Origin: Galeopsis tetrahit
Lineage: Eukaryota > Streptophyta > Magnoliopsida > Lamiales > Lamiaceae
Direction of reading: 5' to 3'
NCBI GenBank assembly: GCA_963675135.1
Contig: OY776129.1
Location: 70,959,348 to 71,023,347, forward strand
Length of the DNA: 64,000 bases
Position 1 is the stretch's first letter. Each line of letters begins with the position of its first letter. The position numbers were made by a program, and so were the translations under genes. Under the pieces are notes generated by a model. The model was not told the origin of the DNA, did no database searches, and saw nothing but the letters and a program-made list of their open reading frames with translations. Positions 1 through 12,012 of the stretch are shown one piece after another.

Positions 1-561
1 CGACTCGAACAGCATGCATGTTACAAAAGTCAAAACATGAACTATAATCATATCCAACTGCAAACAGAGTTGGAGGCACCGTGCCTGATCTGACCACCAC
101 TGATCCACATTGAAAAGAACACATACGGATTTTCCAGGTAAGGTTTGATGGGGACCTTTGGGCCTGAAACTCTCTTTATTTTTTTTATGTTTTTATACAA
201 ATGAGCTATATCGGTTGAGAATAATGATGATTTCACATGTGAGTTGTTGAACATTGAAATATTGAAAGAAGCAAGCCTAGTTTGTAAACCTAGAGGGCTA
301 CTCCGCATATCACCATAAAAACTCATCAGGGAGCCCCTGATTTCTACAATATCACAAGTAAGATATCTGATTTAAGCTAAATAATCACATTAAAATTGGT
401 TAAAATAGGCATGTTTCCAAACTCTCACAGACAGATGATTTAGACAGTAAACTCCTACTACCGCTTTCTACTAAAGTTAAATCAATTCTTTCACGATAAC
501 CAACTTCAATACGCACACCAGATACATATACTGAAAATAGCGGTAAAGAAAAGATAAATAC
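1..561. other. Presumed intron 2 of the TVP15-like gene; no exon found
   Basis: Downstream (minus strand) of the splice donor at 561-560. No recognisable continuation of the TVP15-like protein is seen in any frame. AT-rich. Confidence 0.4.
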
Positions 562-955
562 CTTAAAGAACTTCATAATGAATTCCCATTCCGTTTCGGC
601 CACCACCACAAATACAGCAATAACGATCGTGTAACACCGGAATATCCCATTGAATATCTACACCAAACGAATTGTAAAGCTCAACACGCTTATTATCGAC
701 AAAAATTAGTTTGAAGTAAGTGTAAGCAGAAAAAAGAGAAGATAATAATACATCAGATCCGTTCTTGAAGCACTGAATGGCAGAGAGAACGTTGACAGCG
801 ATGCAGAGGATGGCAGCCAAAGAAGTGATGACACTGAATATTCGACAAGTTATCAAGAAACAGCCGGGCCTCGTACGGACCCGTCCTGAAGGTGAGGGAT
901 GTCGGGCCGAGTCAGGCTCGTTGCCATCGCCTCCGCGCGAACTCTGTCTCTCCAT
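562..955 (-). CDS. TVP15/COPI-associated-like Golgi membrane protein, 5' exons only
   Basis: Two coding exons read on the minus strand. Exon 1 is 955-752 (68 aa, ATG at 955) and exon 2 is 657-562 (32 aa); the 94-bp intron has GT at 751-750 and AG at 659-658, and a second donor GT follows exon 2 at 561-560. Both exons are phase 0. Exon 1 has a polar Ser/Arg-rich N-terminus, then a hydrophobic helix (about residues 38-62). Exon 2 encodes a second hydrophobic segment ending in AETEWEFIMKFFK. That membrane layout and the AETEW motif fit my recollection of plant proteins annotated as Golgi TVP15 / COPI-associated. I found no convincing third exon down to position 1, so the remaining exons lie beyond the left edge. 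A TATA box lies about 60 bp upstream. Family name is from memory; the gene structure is seen directly. Confidence 0.65.
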
Positions 956-1015
956 TTCTGCACCGAACTGTTCAATAATGGTTGATGGATGCCAGTGAAA
1001 CCGTTTGCTGGCTCC

Positions 1016-1023
1016 TTTTTATA
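1016..1023 (-). promoter_or_regulatory. TATA box of the TVP15-like gene
   Basis: TATAAAAA on the minus strand, about 60 bp upstream of the ATG at 955, leaving room for a 5' UTR of roughly 30 nt. The flanking 1041-1060 block is three tandem GGGGTC units in a region rich in GGGCC/GGCCC motifs. Confidence 0.55.
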
Positions 1024-1505
1024 CTCTCTTTTTGAATGTGACGGGGTCGGGGTCGGGGTCGTTATAATACTTATTAGGCAGGTAATGGTTATCCTGTCGG
1101 GGATTCTTGCCGACCTCGAACCTTTATCCAACTTAATTGCACTTATCCTGGCCCGAATTGTATCGGGCCTATGTTTTCAAGGGCCGACCATTATTGAATC
1201 GGGCCCGACTTTAAATATTTAAAATAAAAATAAAAAAAAATCTCAAATTCTCGACTGGAATGGGAGGTAGCACGGCAGAGATAGCGTCGACTGTAGAAAG
1301 GAGCGGCGGCGGTGGTGAAGATTGCAGAAAAGAGAGCCATTGGTGTTGAGTGGCAGAGCAAATGGTGTCAGAAGAGACTCAGTACACACAGCTTGAAAAT
1401 GGGTGATTTCAAATTGAGTGGGTAAATTGAAGTGAAAAAAGGTTTGGGAATTGGGCTTTTATTTATTACTATGATTATAGGATTGGGCTTTTGATACCTC
1501 TAGTC
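1024..1505. other. Upstream region of the TVP15-like gene, no gene seen
   Basis: Contains a GC-richer block (1040-1215) with repeated GGGTCG, CCCGAC and GGGCCC motifs, resembling decayed hAT-type MITE sequence, but without identifiable ends. From 1260 to 1500 nothing is recognised. Confidence 0.4.
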
Positions 1506-1942
1506 CAAGGGTGTAAATGAGCCGAGTGATAAGCTCGAAACTCCACTCGATTCGATCGAGTCTAAAATTTTAAAAATTAAACTCGACTTGATAAGAAACT
1601 CGATAAACTCGAGCTCGGCTCGACTCGATCACCTACATAATTTTTAAAATTAATTTTAAAACATAATTTTTTCTAAAATAAACTCGACTCGGCTCGACTC
1701 GACTCGACTACTCGTATATAAATATAAGTTATATATTAATGGTAAAATAGTAAATATTGTTTAAGCTCGATTAGGCTTGCGAGCCTTTCAAGCTGAGTAT
1801 TTATGAGCTCAAACTCGAACTCGAACTCAGTAGCTACTCAAGTAGCTCGAAACTCGACTCGAAGTTATTCGAGTCGATTTCAATCTTTTTTCAAGTCGAG
1901 CATGAGTAGCTCGCGAGTAGGCTCGGCTCACTTACACCCCTA
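1506..1942. mobile_element. hAT-type MITE with 8-bp target duplication
   Basis: Left end CAAGGGTGTAAATGAGCCG and right end (reverse complement) TAGGGGTGTAAGTGAGCCG form imperfect terminal inverted repeats. The 8-bp sequence CTCTAGTC flanks both sides exactly (1498-1505 and 1943-1950), the hallmark of hAT insertion. The 437-bp body is filled with CTCGA/TCGAG motifs and encodes no protein, so it is non-autonomous. A related, partly decayed copy in the opposite orientation is at 40960-41375. Confidence 0.88.
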
Positions 1943-2101
1943 CTCTAGTCACAATGTTCTCATGGGCCATGACAACAAACAACCTAACAATTCAATTTTA
2001 TGTAGTCAAATTTAATAGGAGTAATAATTAATGTCAGTTTAATTTTATTGTCAAATTTAATATTAAATTTCACACATACATATATAAATTATACTATATA
2101 C

Positions 2102-2252
2102 TGTATTTAGGATATATTTAAAGTATTGTTTATATATTCATATGTAGGCCCATCTCATGTTATTTATGGGTCTTGTCTATTAGCCCAATAAAGATTATGT
2201 TAACCTTTGTATTGTATAAATACCTCTTGTACACTCATTTGTAAAGTAATCA
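2102..2252 (+). repeat. 5' LTR of copia element
   Basis: 151 bp, begins TG and ends CA. Matches about 6537-6696 almost throughout, including the shared TATAAATACC motif (a likely promoter) and the segment CTTGTACACTCATTTGTAAA. Confidence 0.85.
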
Positions 2253-2268
2253 TGGTATCATCGAGTCA
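2253..2268 (+). promoter_or_regulatory. Primer-binding site (initiator Met tRNA type)
   Basis: TGGTATCATCGAG directly follows the CA end of the 5' LTR. It matches the first 8 bases of the TGGTATCAGAGC primer site usual in plant copia elements and then diverges. Confidence 0.7.
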
Positions 2269-2405
2269 CTTGGCTCACGCCCGATCCAAACCCTAGTCGC
2301 CTTTCTTCAAAGTGCCGCCACCACTGTCTTCCCCTCTGAAGCGTTGCCGCCACCGCCTCCGCCCACCTCCCTCTCTCTCCCTCCTCCGTTGCTTCTCTCA
2401 CTACA

Positions 2406-5400
2406 ATGGCAACTCCCATCACCTTCAAACACCTTGCACAGATGTCGTTGAAACTTACCTCCACCAACTATGGAGCGTGGTCCTTCCAGCTCCGTCTTCT
2501 CCTAACAGGACATGACCTCTTTGGCTATGTCTCCGACACACATCCCTGTCGACCACCAACCTTACCGACTACTGATGGCGCCACCACCACCCTACCCAAT
2601 CCAGAGCACTCCAACTGGGTACGCCAAGACCACCTCATCTCCTTAGCGCTGGTCGACTCCATGTCCCCGGAGCTAATCCCTTTCGTTGCATAACTAAAGA
2701 CCTCATGTGAGGCCTGGTTGATGCTTGAAACCATGTATGGCAAACCGTCGCGTGGTCGCATCCTCGCCCTCAAAACCAAGTTCCTTGGTCTCTCCAAAGG
2801 TACCCGCTCGATCTCTGACTTCCTTATGGAAGTTCGCTCTGTGGTTGACGAGCTTGCTCTGCTCGGCGTTGCCTCTGACACCGAAGATATCACATTAAAA
2901 GTTCTTATAACCAACCTCGACGAGTCTTATAATGACATCGCCAACGCCATCCAAGCTCGCGAGCAGCCTATCTCCTTTGCCGAGCTCTGTGATAAACTGC
3001 TAAGTGCCGAGGTCCAAATTGCCTCACGACCGTCCTCGGCCTTCGCACCTGCGTTCGCCCTAGCTGCTGGGAAATCTCACCACCGCTCCTCGCGACAAGA
3101 TTCCAGACCTAGATCCGCGGATACTCGTCCTCGTCCATCTTCACAGAGGCCTTACCTTAGCTCCTGCCAATACTGTCGAGCACCGGGCCACACTGCTCGC
3201 ACCTGCCCAGAAATTCCACCACCGACCTCGCACCAAGCTCCACCTACGAGTCAGCGTCGACCCCATATGCAGGGCCTCTCATCTTCCCCTTCTCCTCGCC
3301 AGCACCGCCCTGATACTCGACCTACCTACTCGGCACACTCGGCCTCCTCGTCTCATCCATCCGAGCACTGGATACTAGACTCGGGGGCATCTCACCATAT
3401 CACCAGCGACCTCACCAATCTGTCTATCCACTCGCCCTTCGATGGGCCTGACAACGTCGAAATCGGTGATGGTAAAGGTTTACACATATCTCACATTGGC
3501 TCAATGCACTTTAATCATCTTAAATCTCTCAGTTTCTCGAATGTCTCGGTCGTCCCACACATCTCGAAAAACCTAATTTCAGTCTCTAGCCTCTGTCGTG
3601 ATAATAATGTTAACATCATTTTTTGGCGCAATTCCTTTCAGGTGTGAGATGGTCATTCAGGGAGCATTCTCCTCGTTGGGAGTCGTATAGATAATCTATA
3701 CGTATGGCCGACACTGATCTCCACCTCCTCGCCACAAGCCTTCACCACCCAGCACCTCACCACAACCACTTGGCATGCTCGTCTTGGCCACCCATCAACA
3801 AAAATACTTGCCCACACTCTATCCAAGCTTAATGTTTCGAATGCTCCGTCCAAACATTTCAATTGTAACTCTTGTTCTTATATCAAAAGTCACAAACTAC
3901 CTTTCTATGAATCTAGCATTATCTCAAATAAGCCTCTCTATATTATCTTTTCTGATGTATGGTCGTCACATGTCCTATCCACTGAAAACTTCAAGTACTA
4001 TGTTATATTCGTTGATCACTTCAGCAAATACATTTGGATCTACCCTCTAAAACGGAAGTCTGATGTTCTACAAACTTTCATCACCTTCAAAGCACTCGTT
4101 GAAACCCATCGCCAAAATAAAATCAAAACCCTTTACTCTGACAATGGTGGTGAATACATTGCCCTTCGCTCCTTTCTCCAAACTCACGGCATTTCCCACC
4201 TCACTACTCCACCACACACTCCTGAACATAACGGCATGTCTGAACGTCGCCATCGCCATGTGGTCGACACAGCTTTAGCCCTCCTTCATTATGCTTCCAT
4301 ACCTCTTGATTACTGGCCGTATGCTGTCTGCTCGACTGCTTACATCATCAATTGCCTACCCAAAACCAACATCAACATGCTTTCATCCTATCAAAAACTC
4401 CTTGATCGCCCTCCTAACCTATCCAAACTCCGTGTTTTTGGCTGCCTTTGCTACCCATGGCTTCGTCCCTACACTAATCACAAACTTGATCCTCGCTCAC
4501 TTCCCTGTGTGTTCGTTGGCTACTCACTCACACAAAGTGCCTATCTTTGCCTTAACCTTTCTACTAATCGAATCTACACCTCACGACATGTTCAATTTGT
4601 CGAACAAACCTTCCCCTTCCTCGCCACCACTCCCCCTATCACATCACCATTTGACCCTGTGCAAGTGTGCATAAACCATCTACTTCCTCCCCTATCACCA
4701 CCACGCCTATTATTAGCGCGACCACCCCTATTGTTCTCATCATCAATGTTGCTCCAACCATCCTCGACCCTGACCCTATGCCCACTCCTCCACATCATGA
4801 CGACCATCCGATGGTTGACCAAACCCAGTCACCTCCCACTCCCTTGCCGACCACAACCAACACCAACACCCTTGTGCCGACCAATGCTCCCCCGCGACCT
4901 CCTGCACCTCGCATGGTCACTCGCTCTCAAAACCAAGTGTTCAAACCAAATCCAAGGTATGCTCTCAATTCAACAATATCCTCTGACAATGAACCGAGCT
5001 GTATTTCCCAGGCCCTCAAAGACAAGCATTGGCGAGATGCCATGTCTTTGGAATTTGATGCCCTCCTCAGGAATGAAACATGGGACCTGGTGCCTCCGGC
5101 GACCACCCAAAATATTGTCGGTTCCAAATGGGTGTTTCGTATTAAACGAAAACCAGATGACACCTTGGACAAATAGAAAGCTCGCCTGGTCGCCAAAGGC
5201 TTCCATCAGCGACCAGGTGTCGACTTCACTGAAACATTCAGCCCTGTGGTCAAGCCCGCCACTGTACGTGCGAACAGTTCTGAGCATTGTTGTTACCAAC
5301 GACTGGCCTCTTCGTCAATTTGATGTTAACAACACATTCCTCCATGGCGAGCTCTCGGACACAGTCTTCATGGCTCAACCTACATGCTTCAAAGATAAGA

Positions 5401-6530
5401 CATTTCCCACATATGTCTGTAAGTTGCGTAAATCCATTTATGGCCTAAAACAGGCCCCTCGCACCTGGTACTATGCTCTCCGCACATTTCTTGAGGAAAT
5501 TGGCTTTGCTCCTACACACTCTGGTGGCTCCCTATTTGTCTACAACAACTCTGGAGTCGTTGCCTACTTTTTAGTTTATGTGGATGATCTTATTCTCACG
5601 TGAAACAACTCGTCATTTCTCTCTAAGGTTGCTGCCGAGCTGAGCCTGAAATTCTCCGTGAAAGACCTATGCCCCCTCGCTTACTTTCTTGGTGTTGAGG
5701 TTCTTCGCTCCAAAAATTCATGCTTTCTCTCGCAACACAAGTATGTTGTGGATCTTCTAACTCGCTACAGCATGATCGACTCCAAACCAGTTCAAACTCC
5801 ACTATCCATCTCTGCTCGCCTAACACTCTCGGATGGTACTTCTCCCACTGACTCTACTCAGTATCGTCAAGTGCTCGACAGTCTTCAGTACCTTCAGCTC
5901 ACCAGACCGGACATTGCCTTTGCTGTGCATAAATTATCTCAGTTCATGCATGCACTCACCACCACTCACTGGAATGCCACAAAGCGACTACTGCGCTACC
6001 TCAATGGTACAAGGGATGTTGGAATCAACATTACCCCTTCCTCGTCCTCCTCACTCCACTGCTTCACAGATGCTGAGTGGGCAGGCAATCATGATGATCG
6101 CACTTCCACAAGTGCTTATGTAGTCTTTTTGGGGGCAAACCCTATATCATGGTCGTCCAAAAAGCAGAAGTCCGTTGCTCGCTCATCTACTGAAGCCAAA
6201 TACCGGGCAATTGCCTCAGCAGCCTCTGAAGTTCAATGGCTAACGTCCCTACTCAAAGAACTTCATTTTTTCATTCCTCAAGTACCAGTCATCTACTGCG
6301 ACAACATTAGAGCCACCTATCTATGCTCGAATCATGTATTTCACTCACGCATGAAGCACATTGCCATCGACTTCCACTTTGTTCGTGACCTCGTCAAAAC
6401 TGCTCGGCTCCGCATCTCCCATGTCTCGTCCGCCGATCAGCTCGCAGATGCTCTCACCAAACCTCTCTCTAGTGCTCGCCTCCAACTTCTCATTTCCAAG
6501 ATTGGACTATCCTATGGTACTCCATCTTGA
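2406..6530 (+). pseudogene. copia gag-pol polyprotein, interrupted
   Basis: Starts at ATG 2406 with a gag N-terminus (NYGAWSFQLRLLL). The reading frame is broken by TAA at 2691, TGA at 3645, TAG at 5174 and TGA at 5601; the frame shifts somewhere in 4625-4667 and returns near 5266. Recognisable in order: zinc knuckle CQYCRAPGHTARTCP (about 3166-3210), protease motif DSGASHHIT (about 3377-3403), integrase GAG/HHCC region with WHARLGHPS (about 3771), core motifs FVDHFSKYIW and DNGGEY, reverse transcriptase with DVNNTFLHGEL and YVDDLILT (5577-5600), and RNase H with SSTEAKYRA and ALTKPL near the end. The stops and shifts exclude a functional polyprotein. Confidence 0.92.
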
Positions 6531-6536
6531 GGGGGC

Positions 6537-6696
6537 ATATTAGGATATATTTAAAGTATTGTTTATATATTTATATGTAGGTCCATCTCATGTTACTTAT
6601 GGACCTTGTCTATTAGCCCAATAAAGATTAGGTCAAGATTAGGTTAACCTTTGTATTGTATAAATACCTCTTGTACACTCATTTGTAAAGTAATCT
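6537..6696 (+). repeat. 3' LTR of copia element
   Basis: Matches the 5' LTR but is about 9-11 bp longer because of a small internal duplication (AGATTAGGTCAAGATTAGG). Its terminal TG and CA are eroded (CATATTAGG at the start, AATCT at the end). Confidence 0.82.
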
Positions 6697-7328
6697 AAGA
6701 AATCATATTTTTCATATTCTCTATATACTGCTCCTATATAAATTTTGCTACAAAAAATTTTATCACGATTCTCCATAAATTACCTTGTAGGTTTCTACAA
6801 TTCTCCTTTGATATAAATTTTTTCATCTCTATCTAAACAATTGAAGCAAGTTATTTCTTATTTTCTTTTATTTTTTCCATTTTTCATAATGATGGAGGAG
6901 AGCCACCTCTCCTTAAAAAAAAAAAAGTATCAATAAACTCATAAGGATAATATTAAACAAGATAAAATTAATATACAAGATACGATATTATGGTAGAAAC
7001 TATATAAATGTTGAAAGAATTTTGTCTAATCTAAATTAAAAGTCTAAACTTGTAGAGAGAATTGAATCAATGGACGTAAATTTTTTTAGCTCTGATACTA
7101 TAAAATAATTTTGTTTCATCTAAAAGTTCGAACTTATAGAAAGGTGATAAATTAATTCTTGTATATTAATTATTAATAAATATTACACATAGTTTTCAAA
7201 TCAGTCCAAATACTTATGTAACCATGAATATTTTGTTAAAGAAAAGCAAAAATGAGTTGAGACGGTTACGATAGTCACAACCTTTTACGTCACTCCCACA
7301 TTTCTCATGCACGATATTAACAAACATC
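6697..7328. other. AT-rich intergenic stretch
   Basis: No ORF with recognisable features and no clear repeat ends; it is the gap between the copia element and the promoter of the cysteine-rich peptide gene. Confidence 0.5.
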
Positions 7329-7336
7329 TATAAATA
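7329..7336 (+). promoter_or_regulatory. TATA box of the cysteine-rich peptide gene
   Basis: TATAAATA about 110 bp upstream of the ATG at 7446, in a run CTATAAATAG typical of plant core promoters. Confidence 0.6.
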
Positions 7337-7445
7337 GACATACACATTAACAAGAAAAGAAAATCAAAATTCAAAATCCGATCCCCACACTATAAAATGA
7401 TAACAAAATCGCATAATAACAAACATTACAATTAAGATAGATACG

Positions 7446-7694
7446 ATGAAAGAGGCGTGGAGGGCGGTTCTGGTGTTATTGGTGTTGGTGTGCACCGTGG
7501 AGATTGGTGCCGGCCAGTCAGACATGGGTCAGTGCCTGATTGGGTGCGGCCAGAATGTAATAACGTGCGTAGGTGGGTGCAGGAGCAGTGGATCAGGCAG
7601 GGGCTCGATGGCTTGCTACCGGACTTGTGGAGTAGCAATTCTGGGTTGTGTCACTTCTTGCGTCGGCACTAAACCTCCCCCCGTGGCTACCTGA
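7446..7694 (+). CDS. Small secreted cysteine-rich peptide, 82 aa
   Basis: Single-exon ORF, not assigned to a named family. Residues 1-23 form a signal peptide (charged start, hydrophobic LVLLVLVC core, likely cut after GAG). The mature part has eight cysteines (30, 34, 41, 45, 57, 61, 68, 72) in four CX3C pairs spaced as two CX3C-X6-CX3C modules joined by a Gly/Ser-rich loop, followed by a short tail ending KPPPVAT. The even cysteine count and secretion signal suggest a disulfide-bonded apoplastic peptide. The CX3C pairing recalls alpha-hairpin peptides, but the X6 spacer is too short for me to assign that family. GC content is clearly higher than its flanks, and a TATA box lies about 110 bp upstream, so it looks like a real gene. 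Function unknown. Confidence 0.75.
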   Translation: MKEAWRAVLVLLVLVCTVEIGAGQSDMGQCLIGCGQNVITCVGGCRSSGSGRGSMACYRTCGVAILGCVTSCVGTKPPPVAT

Positions 7695-10320
7695 ATTTAT
7701 TTATTTTAATCACAATCACTTTTATGTCATCTACATTTATAAATAAAAAAATTGCTCTAGCACATGTACAAGGTTCATAAAAGATCATTTTCGACCATAA
7801 TTTACGACTTTCTCTACGTGTGAGTGTAGAAGGTGGAGGAGCATAACACCGGAACAATTTACAAGCTATATGTAGGTTCCTCCTAATATTACACACTTCC
7901 TCATTAACAATTTTTTAACCGGAAATTTTTAAAATTAAATTTCTCTTTCATCTAAATTATGAATTATGAATTAGGTGAATAATATATCAATTTGAAACTC
8001 TCTTCGAAGAGCATATTTTTAACATTATTTACTATTCAATGTTTCTCATTTGACGATTTTGAACTAACTCCTCCTAATGGTTTCTTGATCATATATTAGT
8101 TTTACTAGGTATTGTAGTTTTGTTGGTGAAATTTTGATCATATATAATTTACTATGCAAAAAAATGTATACTTAACGGGAGTAATTATATAAAATTACTT
8201 AGGAAATTGTTGTACCAATGTTTGATTACATCACCGATAAATTAATACATACCAAGTGCAACAATAGAAAGGCAACCTCACACAAATTTATAGTAGTAGA
8301 ACATAATATATACTATTAGAGTAGAGTAGAGTTTGTGATATCTCTTGAAACTCTACCCTCTCTTCAATATATGTGAAATTCACTTATCGAGTTCAAGTCG
8401 AGTCAGTTGAGGATTCAGAGTCCGGTCCAGCCTGGTCGGCTCGCTCCTATATTTAGAGGATGGAACAATCTCGAATTTTGTCCTTCATACGGTTGCTTTT
8501 CATGCTTCCATACTTCTTTCCACTCTTGCTTTGTCCTCCCTTTGCTTGAATCCTTTGGTTTCTCTTTCTGCATTTACCAATTTGGTCACTCATTCATATC
8601 TTTTTCCTGCTCCAATTTAATTACTTCATTGTATTTTGAAACTAATATAGATAGGCCCAAACACACTCTATTTTGCGCACAAATTCATCAATTAATTAGA
8701 AAAGATAAAATAAATTTACTTATGTAAGTTATATTTAATTAAATGTATCTGAGACTACATTTAAATCTTGGTGGTGGGAAAGAAGATAGAAACTCATAGA
8801 TACCCTCACTGCTGTAAATTTCGAATCCTTAGTTTAAAATATTTTCTCATAAAAAATCATAGCAAAAGTTATATTGAATGATTTGAAACGTAAATCTGCA
8901 ATGACAGAATTTAAAATTCACTCAAGATTATTTTAAATTCACCAAAACGCTTAGGAAAATTAGTTTGAAAAAAAATATCCTGGAATGTTGAATCAAATAA
9001 TTTGATAAAGATATTATTCCATTAGTGTAGGGGAAACTTTAAGAGTGGGCTTAGATTTTGAATTGATTGGAGGAGATTATATTCGTTGGTGCTATTATCT
9101 TTATAAGTCGAATCTATTCATCAATCAAAAGGAATTAAGTGAAATGGGCCGTTTATATAGAGGATAACGGAACTGGAATATATGCCTACGGGTATTGAAA
9201 TAAAATAAAACTAGGTCTGCATCTTATGACACGAATCTCATCCAATGACACATTACTCTAATGCATTATGATAGAAACGAACCAAATGAGTTGTCATTTG
9301 TGCAAATTGAGACTCTGAGAGAGAGAGGGGTTTTGAAAAGCATAACTGCTTCTCTTTACAGCTTGAATTGTTGAATGAATTGGATTGAAAGACGTTGACA
9401 GGTAGTTGTAGAGGGCAAGAATGTTACTTTTCAAAAATAACAAATTATCACAAAAATCATTATGTGCATGCATGATGAAGCAGTGATTTTTTGTAAGTCA
9501 TTAAAATACTTTTAAAAATATCACGAAACACAAGACAGTCATCCACAAATATTAGTAAAAGGGAGTGTTGGGTAAAAATTGGAGTAATAGTGAAATGAAC
9601 TAAATGGCCAGAGCAAAGATCGTGAAGAAGAATTTGCACGAATTAAAAGAAGGCAGTACTCACTCGTGGGCCCTTTCCTTGGCATCATCATGAATGATTC
9701 ATAAACAGCAATCCATACTTTCACTATCCAGCTTTAATTTAGAATTTCAATTATTTGAATCACGCTTGCACCTAAAAAGCATTATTATTCCACCACCATC
9801 TATTGTATCGATCTGTCAGCATCACTCTATTTATTATGTTCTTTTCTTGACAAGGAAAGGATTCTAATATAAGATCATTATAACCTGCCATATAGTATAT
9901 AAAAGGAGCGAAGCACAAAGGGGAATGTTTAGAGGCCTTATAGAGATTTTGATCCAATGGGAACAATATGCACCAATTATAATTCGCTCGAAAATTTATT
10001 AAACATGATTAGCAAAAAACTTATCTTGAGATACAGGTTGAGAAAGGTGTCGCGTTTTTGTTCGTTCGTCCATCCTACAGCTCTAGGGTAAACAAGAAAC
10101 TAACACACCGGGAAAGGAATATAAGAGAGATTATACTCTGCAAATTTGAATAAAGAGAACAAATTGGAATATCAACAAATCCCTTAATGGTCAAAAGTAT
10201 CAAAAACCCAAAGTTTTCCAAATGTTCTAAGTTCATAACAAGAAATGTCCGAGGACTAACAACCCAAAATACTAAAATAAGGAACACAAAACACAAGCAT
10301 ATACTGAAGAACACCACTTA
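7695..10320. other. Intergenic region, nothing recognised
   Basis: AT-rich sequence between the peptide gene and the calmodulin 3' UTR. I see no convincing coding exon or transposon ends. A short GAGTA repeat lies near 8320-8332 and a GA-rich run near 9315-9335. Confidence 0.45.
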
Positions 10321-10457
10321 AAATCAATGCAAACAGGAAATCAATGCCAAAATCACATCTAGCAGAAACTGAAAATCTCATCAAACTTATCTGGCCCTGT
10401 TTTCATTTTTTGGTCAATCTTAATACGTTAAATTAAGTTTGGGAGTTGGGTCAGATC

Positions 10458-11881
10458 TCACTTGGCCATCATGACCTTGACGAACTCCTCGTAGTTGATC
10501 TGACCATCACCATCCACATCAGCCTCACGGATCATCTCATCAACTTCCTCATCAGTTAGCTTCTCCCCGAGATTTGTCATCACATGTCGGAGCTCAGCAG
10601 CAGATATAAATCCGTTCTGGTCCTTGTCAAAAACTCTGAAAGCTTCCTTGAGTTCCTCCTCAGAATCGGTGTCCTTCATTTTTCGGGCCATAAGGTTAAG
10701 GAACTCTGGGAAGTCAATCGTCCCGTTGCCATCAGCATCAACCTCGTTAATCATATCCTGAAGCTCAGCCTCCGTGGGGTTCTGTCCCAACGAGCGCATC
10801 ACAGTGCCAAGCTCCTTGGTAGTGATACAACCTAACAAAGATGGAAATTAAAAAGTAAGACGTGTTTATTTGATAGTTATATTAGTAGCCTTGGCAAAGA
10901 CAGATCACTAACTTCTCCTGACCAATTATAAATATAAACTTTAAGGATGAAAAATAAACTGAAGATTACAAAGATCCAAATCTGATAAGTTAGGAAAGCA
11001 GAATCCATGAATATGGAACTCTTTAGCTTCAAGATATGATGGAAACCAGTGAACGATTCAAATGCTTCAGTAGAGACCAAGATACCATTGTGTTGTATAA
11101 AAAAAATTATCCCCAAGCACGATATAGGAGAATACCAACTAATCTTAATGAGAACTATCAACTGACACTACGATGTCAAATGCAACACATAATTTGTATG
11201 AAATGCTACAAAATTGTCTATCATAATAAAACCTGCAAACCATTTAAGCATCAAAGAGGTAAAACACAAAATGCAACTAGTTTCAAGGGTGTGCAGCTGA
11301 GAACCGAAGCATCTGATGACTCTAATGCACCACAATTATATCATAAGTCATTCCCCTTCAGGTCAACAGACAACAAATCAAAATAAATCAAGCAAACAAA
11401 CAACAAAATTAATTTAAGAATTCTCAACATGTTATCATTAATCACTTTTATTACCATCCGAACAAGGAAACATCGAACGTGTACCAGAAATCCATTTCCC
11501 CGATATTTTCATTCATTAGCATAAATCACATAGCCACAAAACTCCACCACCAAGGTCAGCAATAGAATATGCGAACCGCGATCTATATTTCCCGAGTAAA
11601 ATCGATTCAGATCACAGGAACATTGACAAAGGCAGGCATCAATAAAACCAAAAAAACTCACTAATAAATTAGTAACTAGTAAATAGATCTACGCAGAAAT
11701 ATGTAAAAACACAAAAACGCACCGAATTAAATTGCATCTACATAAAGGATATACATGGAGTAAATCTAAATGCGAATTATTAACATGTGCGATTAGATCA
11801 CTGACCGTCGCCATCCTTATCGAATAGAGAGAAGGCTTCCTTGAATTCCGAGATCTGATCGTCGGTAAGCTGATCCGCCAT
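10458..11881 (-). CDS. CAM: Calmodulin (149 aa, two exons)
   Basis: Calcium sensor that binds four Ca2+ ions and regulates target proteins in cytosol and nucleus. Exon 1 is 11881-11806 (25 codons plus one base), exon 2 is 10831-10458; the 974-bp intron (11805-10832, GT-AG) splits the Gly26 codon, the usual plant calmodulin intron position. Total 450 nt including TGA gives 149 aa, the standard length. Four complete EF-hand loops: 21-32 (DKDGDGCITTKE), 57-68 ([12 protein letters not shown]), 94-105 ([12 protein letters not shown]) and 130-141 ([12 protein letters not shown]), ending VKVMMAK. The start [10 protein letters not shown] and Cys27 are typical of plant calmodulins. No disruption is seen. 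A TATA box lies about 135 bp upstream and a pyrimidine/GA-rich 5' UTR follows. Which calmodulin paralogue this is cannot be told from the protein. Confidence 0.97.
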
Positions 11882-12012
11882 TTGTTTTCCTTGAAAGCTT
11901 TTTTTGCTCTCCGACAATACTACAAAAACAGTACCTCTTTCTGAATTGGAAGAGAGAGAAAGAGAGGGTTTGAGAGCGTCAACGATAAAATGAAGGGAAA
12001 TCGTGGGGCTAT

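Larger units (their letters stand above)
2102..6696 (+). mobile_element. Ty1/copia LTR retrotransposon, decayed
   Basis: Two direct LTRs (2102-2252 and about 6537-6696) bracket a gag-pol region in copia order: gag with zinc knuckle, protease, integrase, reverse transcriptase, RNase H. A primer-binding site abuts the 5' LTR and a purine-rich tract (GAGGGGGCA, about 6529-6537) abuts the 3' LTR. The coding region carries several stops and frameshifts, so the element is dead. I could not see a clear 5-bp target duplication. Confidence 0.93.

Noticed and set aside
853..1131. Alternative minus-strand frame overlapping the TVP15-like exon 1
   Set aside because: Runs through the TATA box and leader of the TVP15-like gene in another frame; no family features.
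4236..5603. Single 455-codon copia ORF
   Set aside because: Its middle (about 4640-5266) is out of frame with the reverse transcriptase; the RT region lies in another frame, so it is not one real protein.
8407..8727. 106-codon open frame
   Set aside because: Phe/Ser/Cys-rich translation of T-rich DNA with no domain, splice or promoter context.
10584..10835. Open frame antisense to calmodulin exon 2
   Set aside because: Shadow of the conserved calmodulin coding sequence; no independent coding signal.
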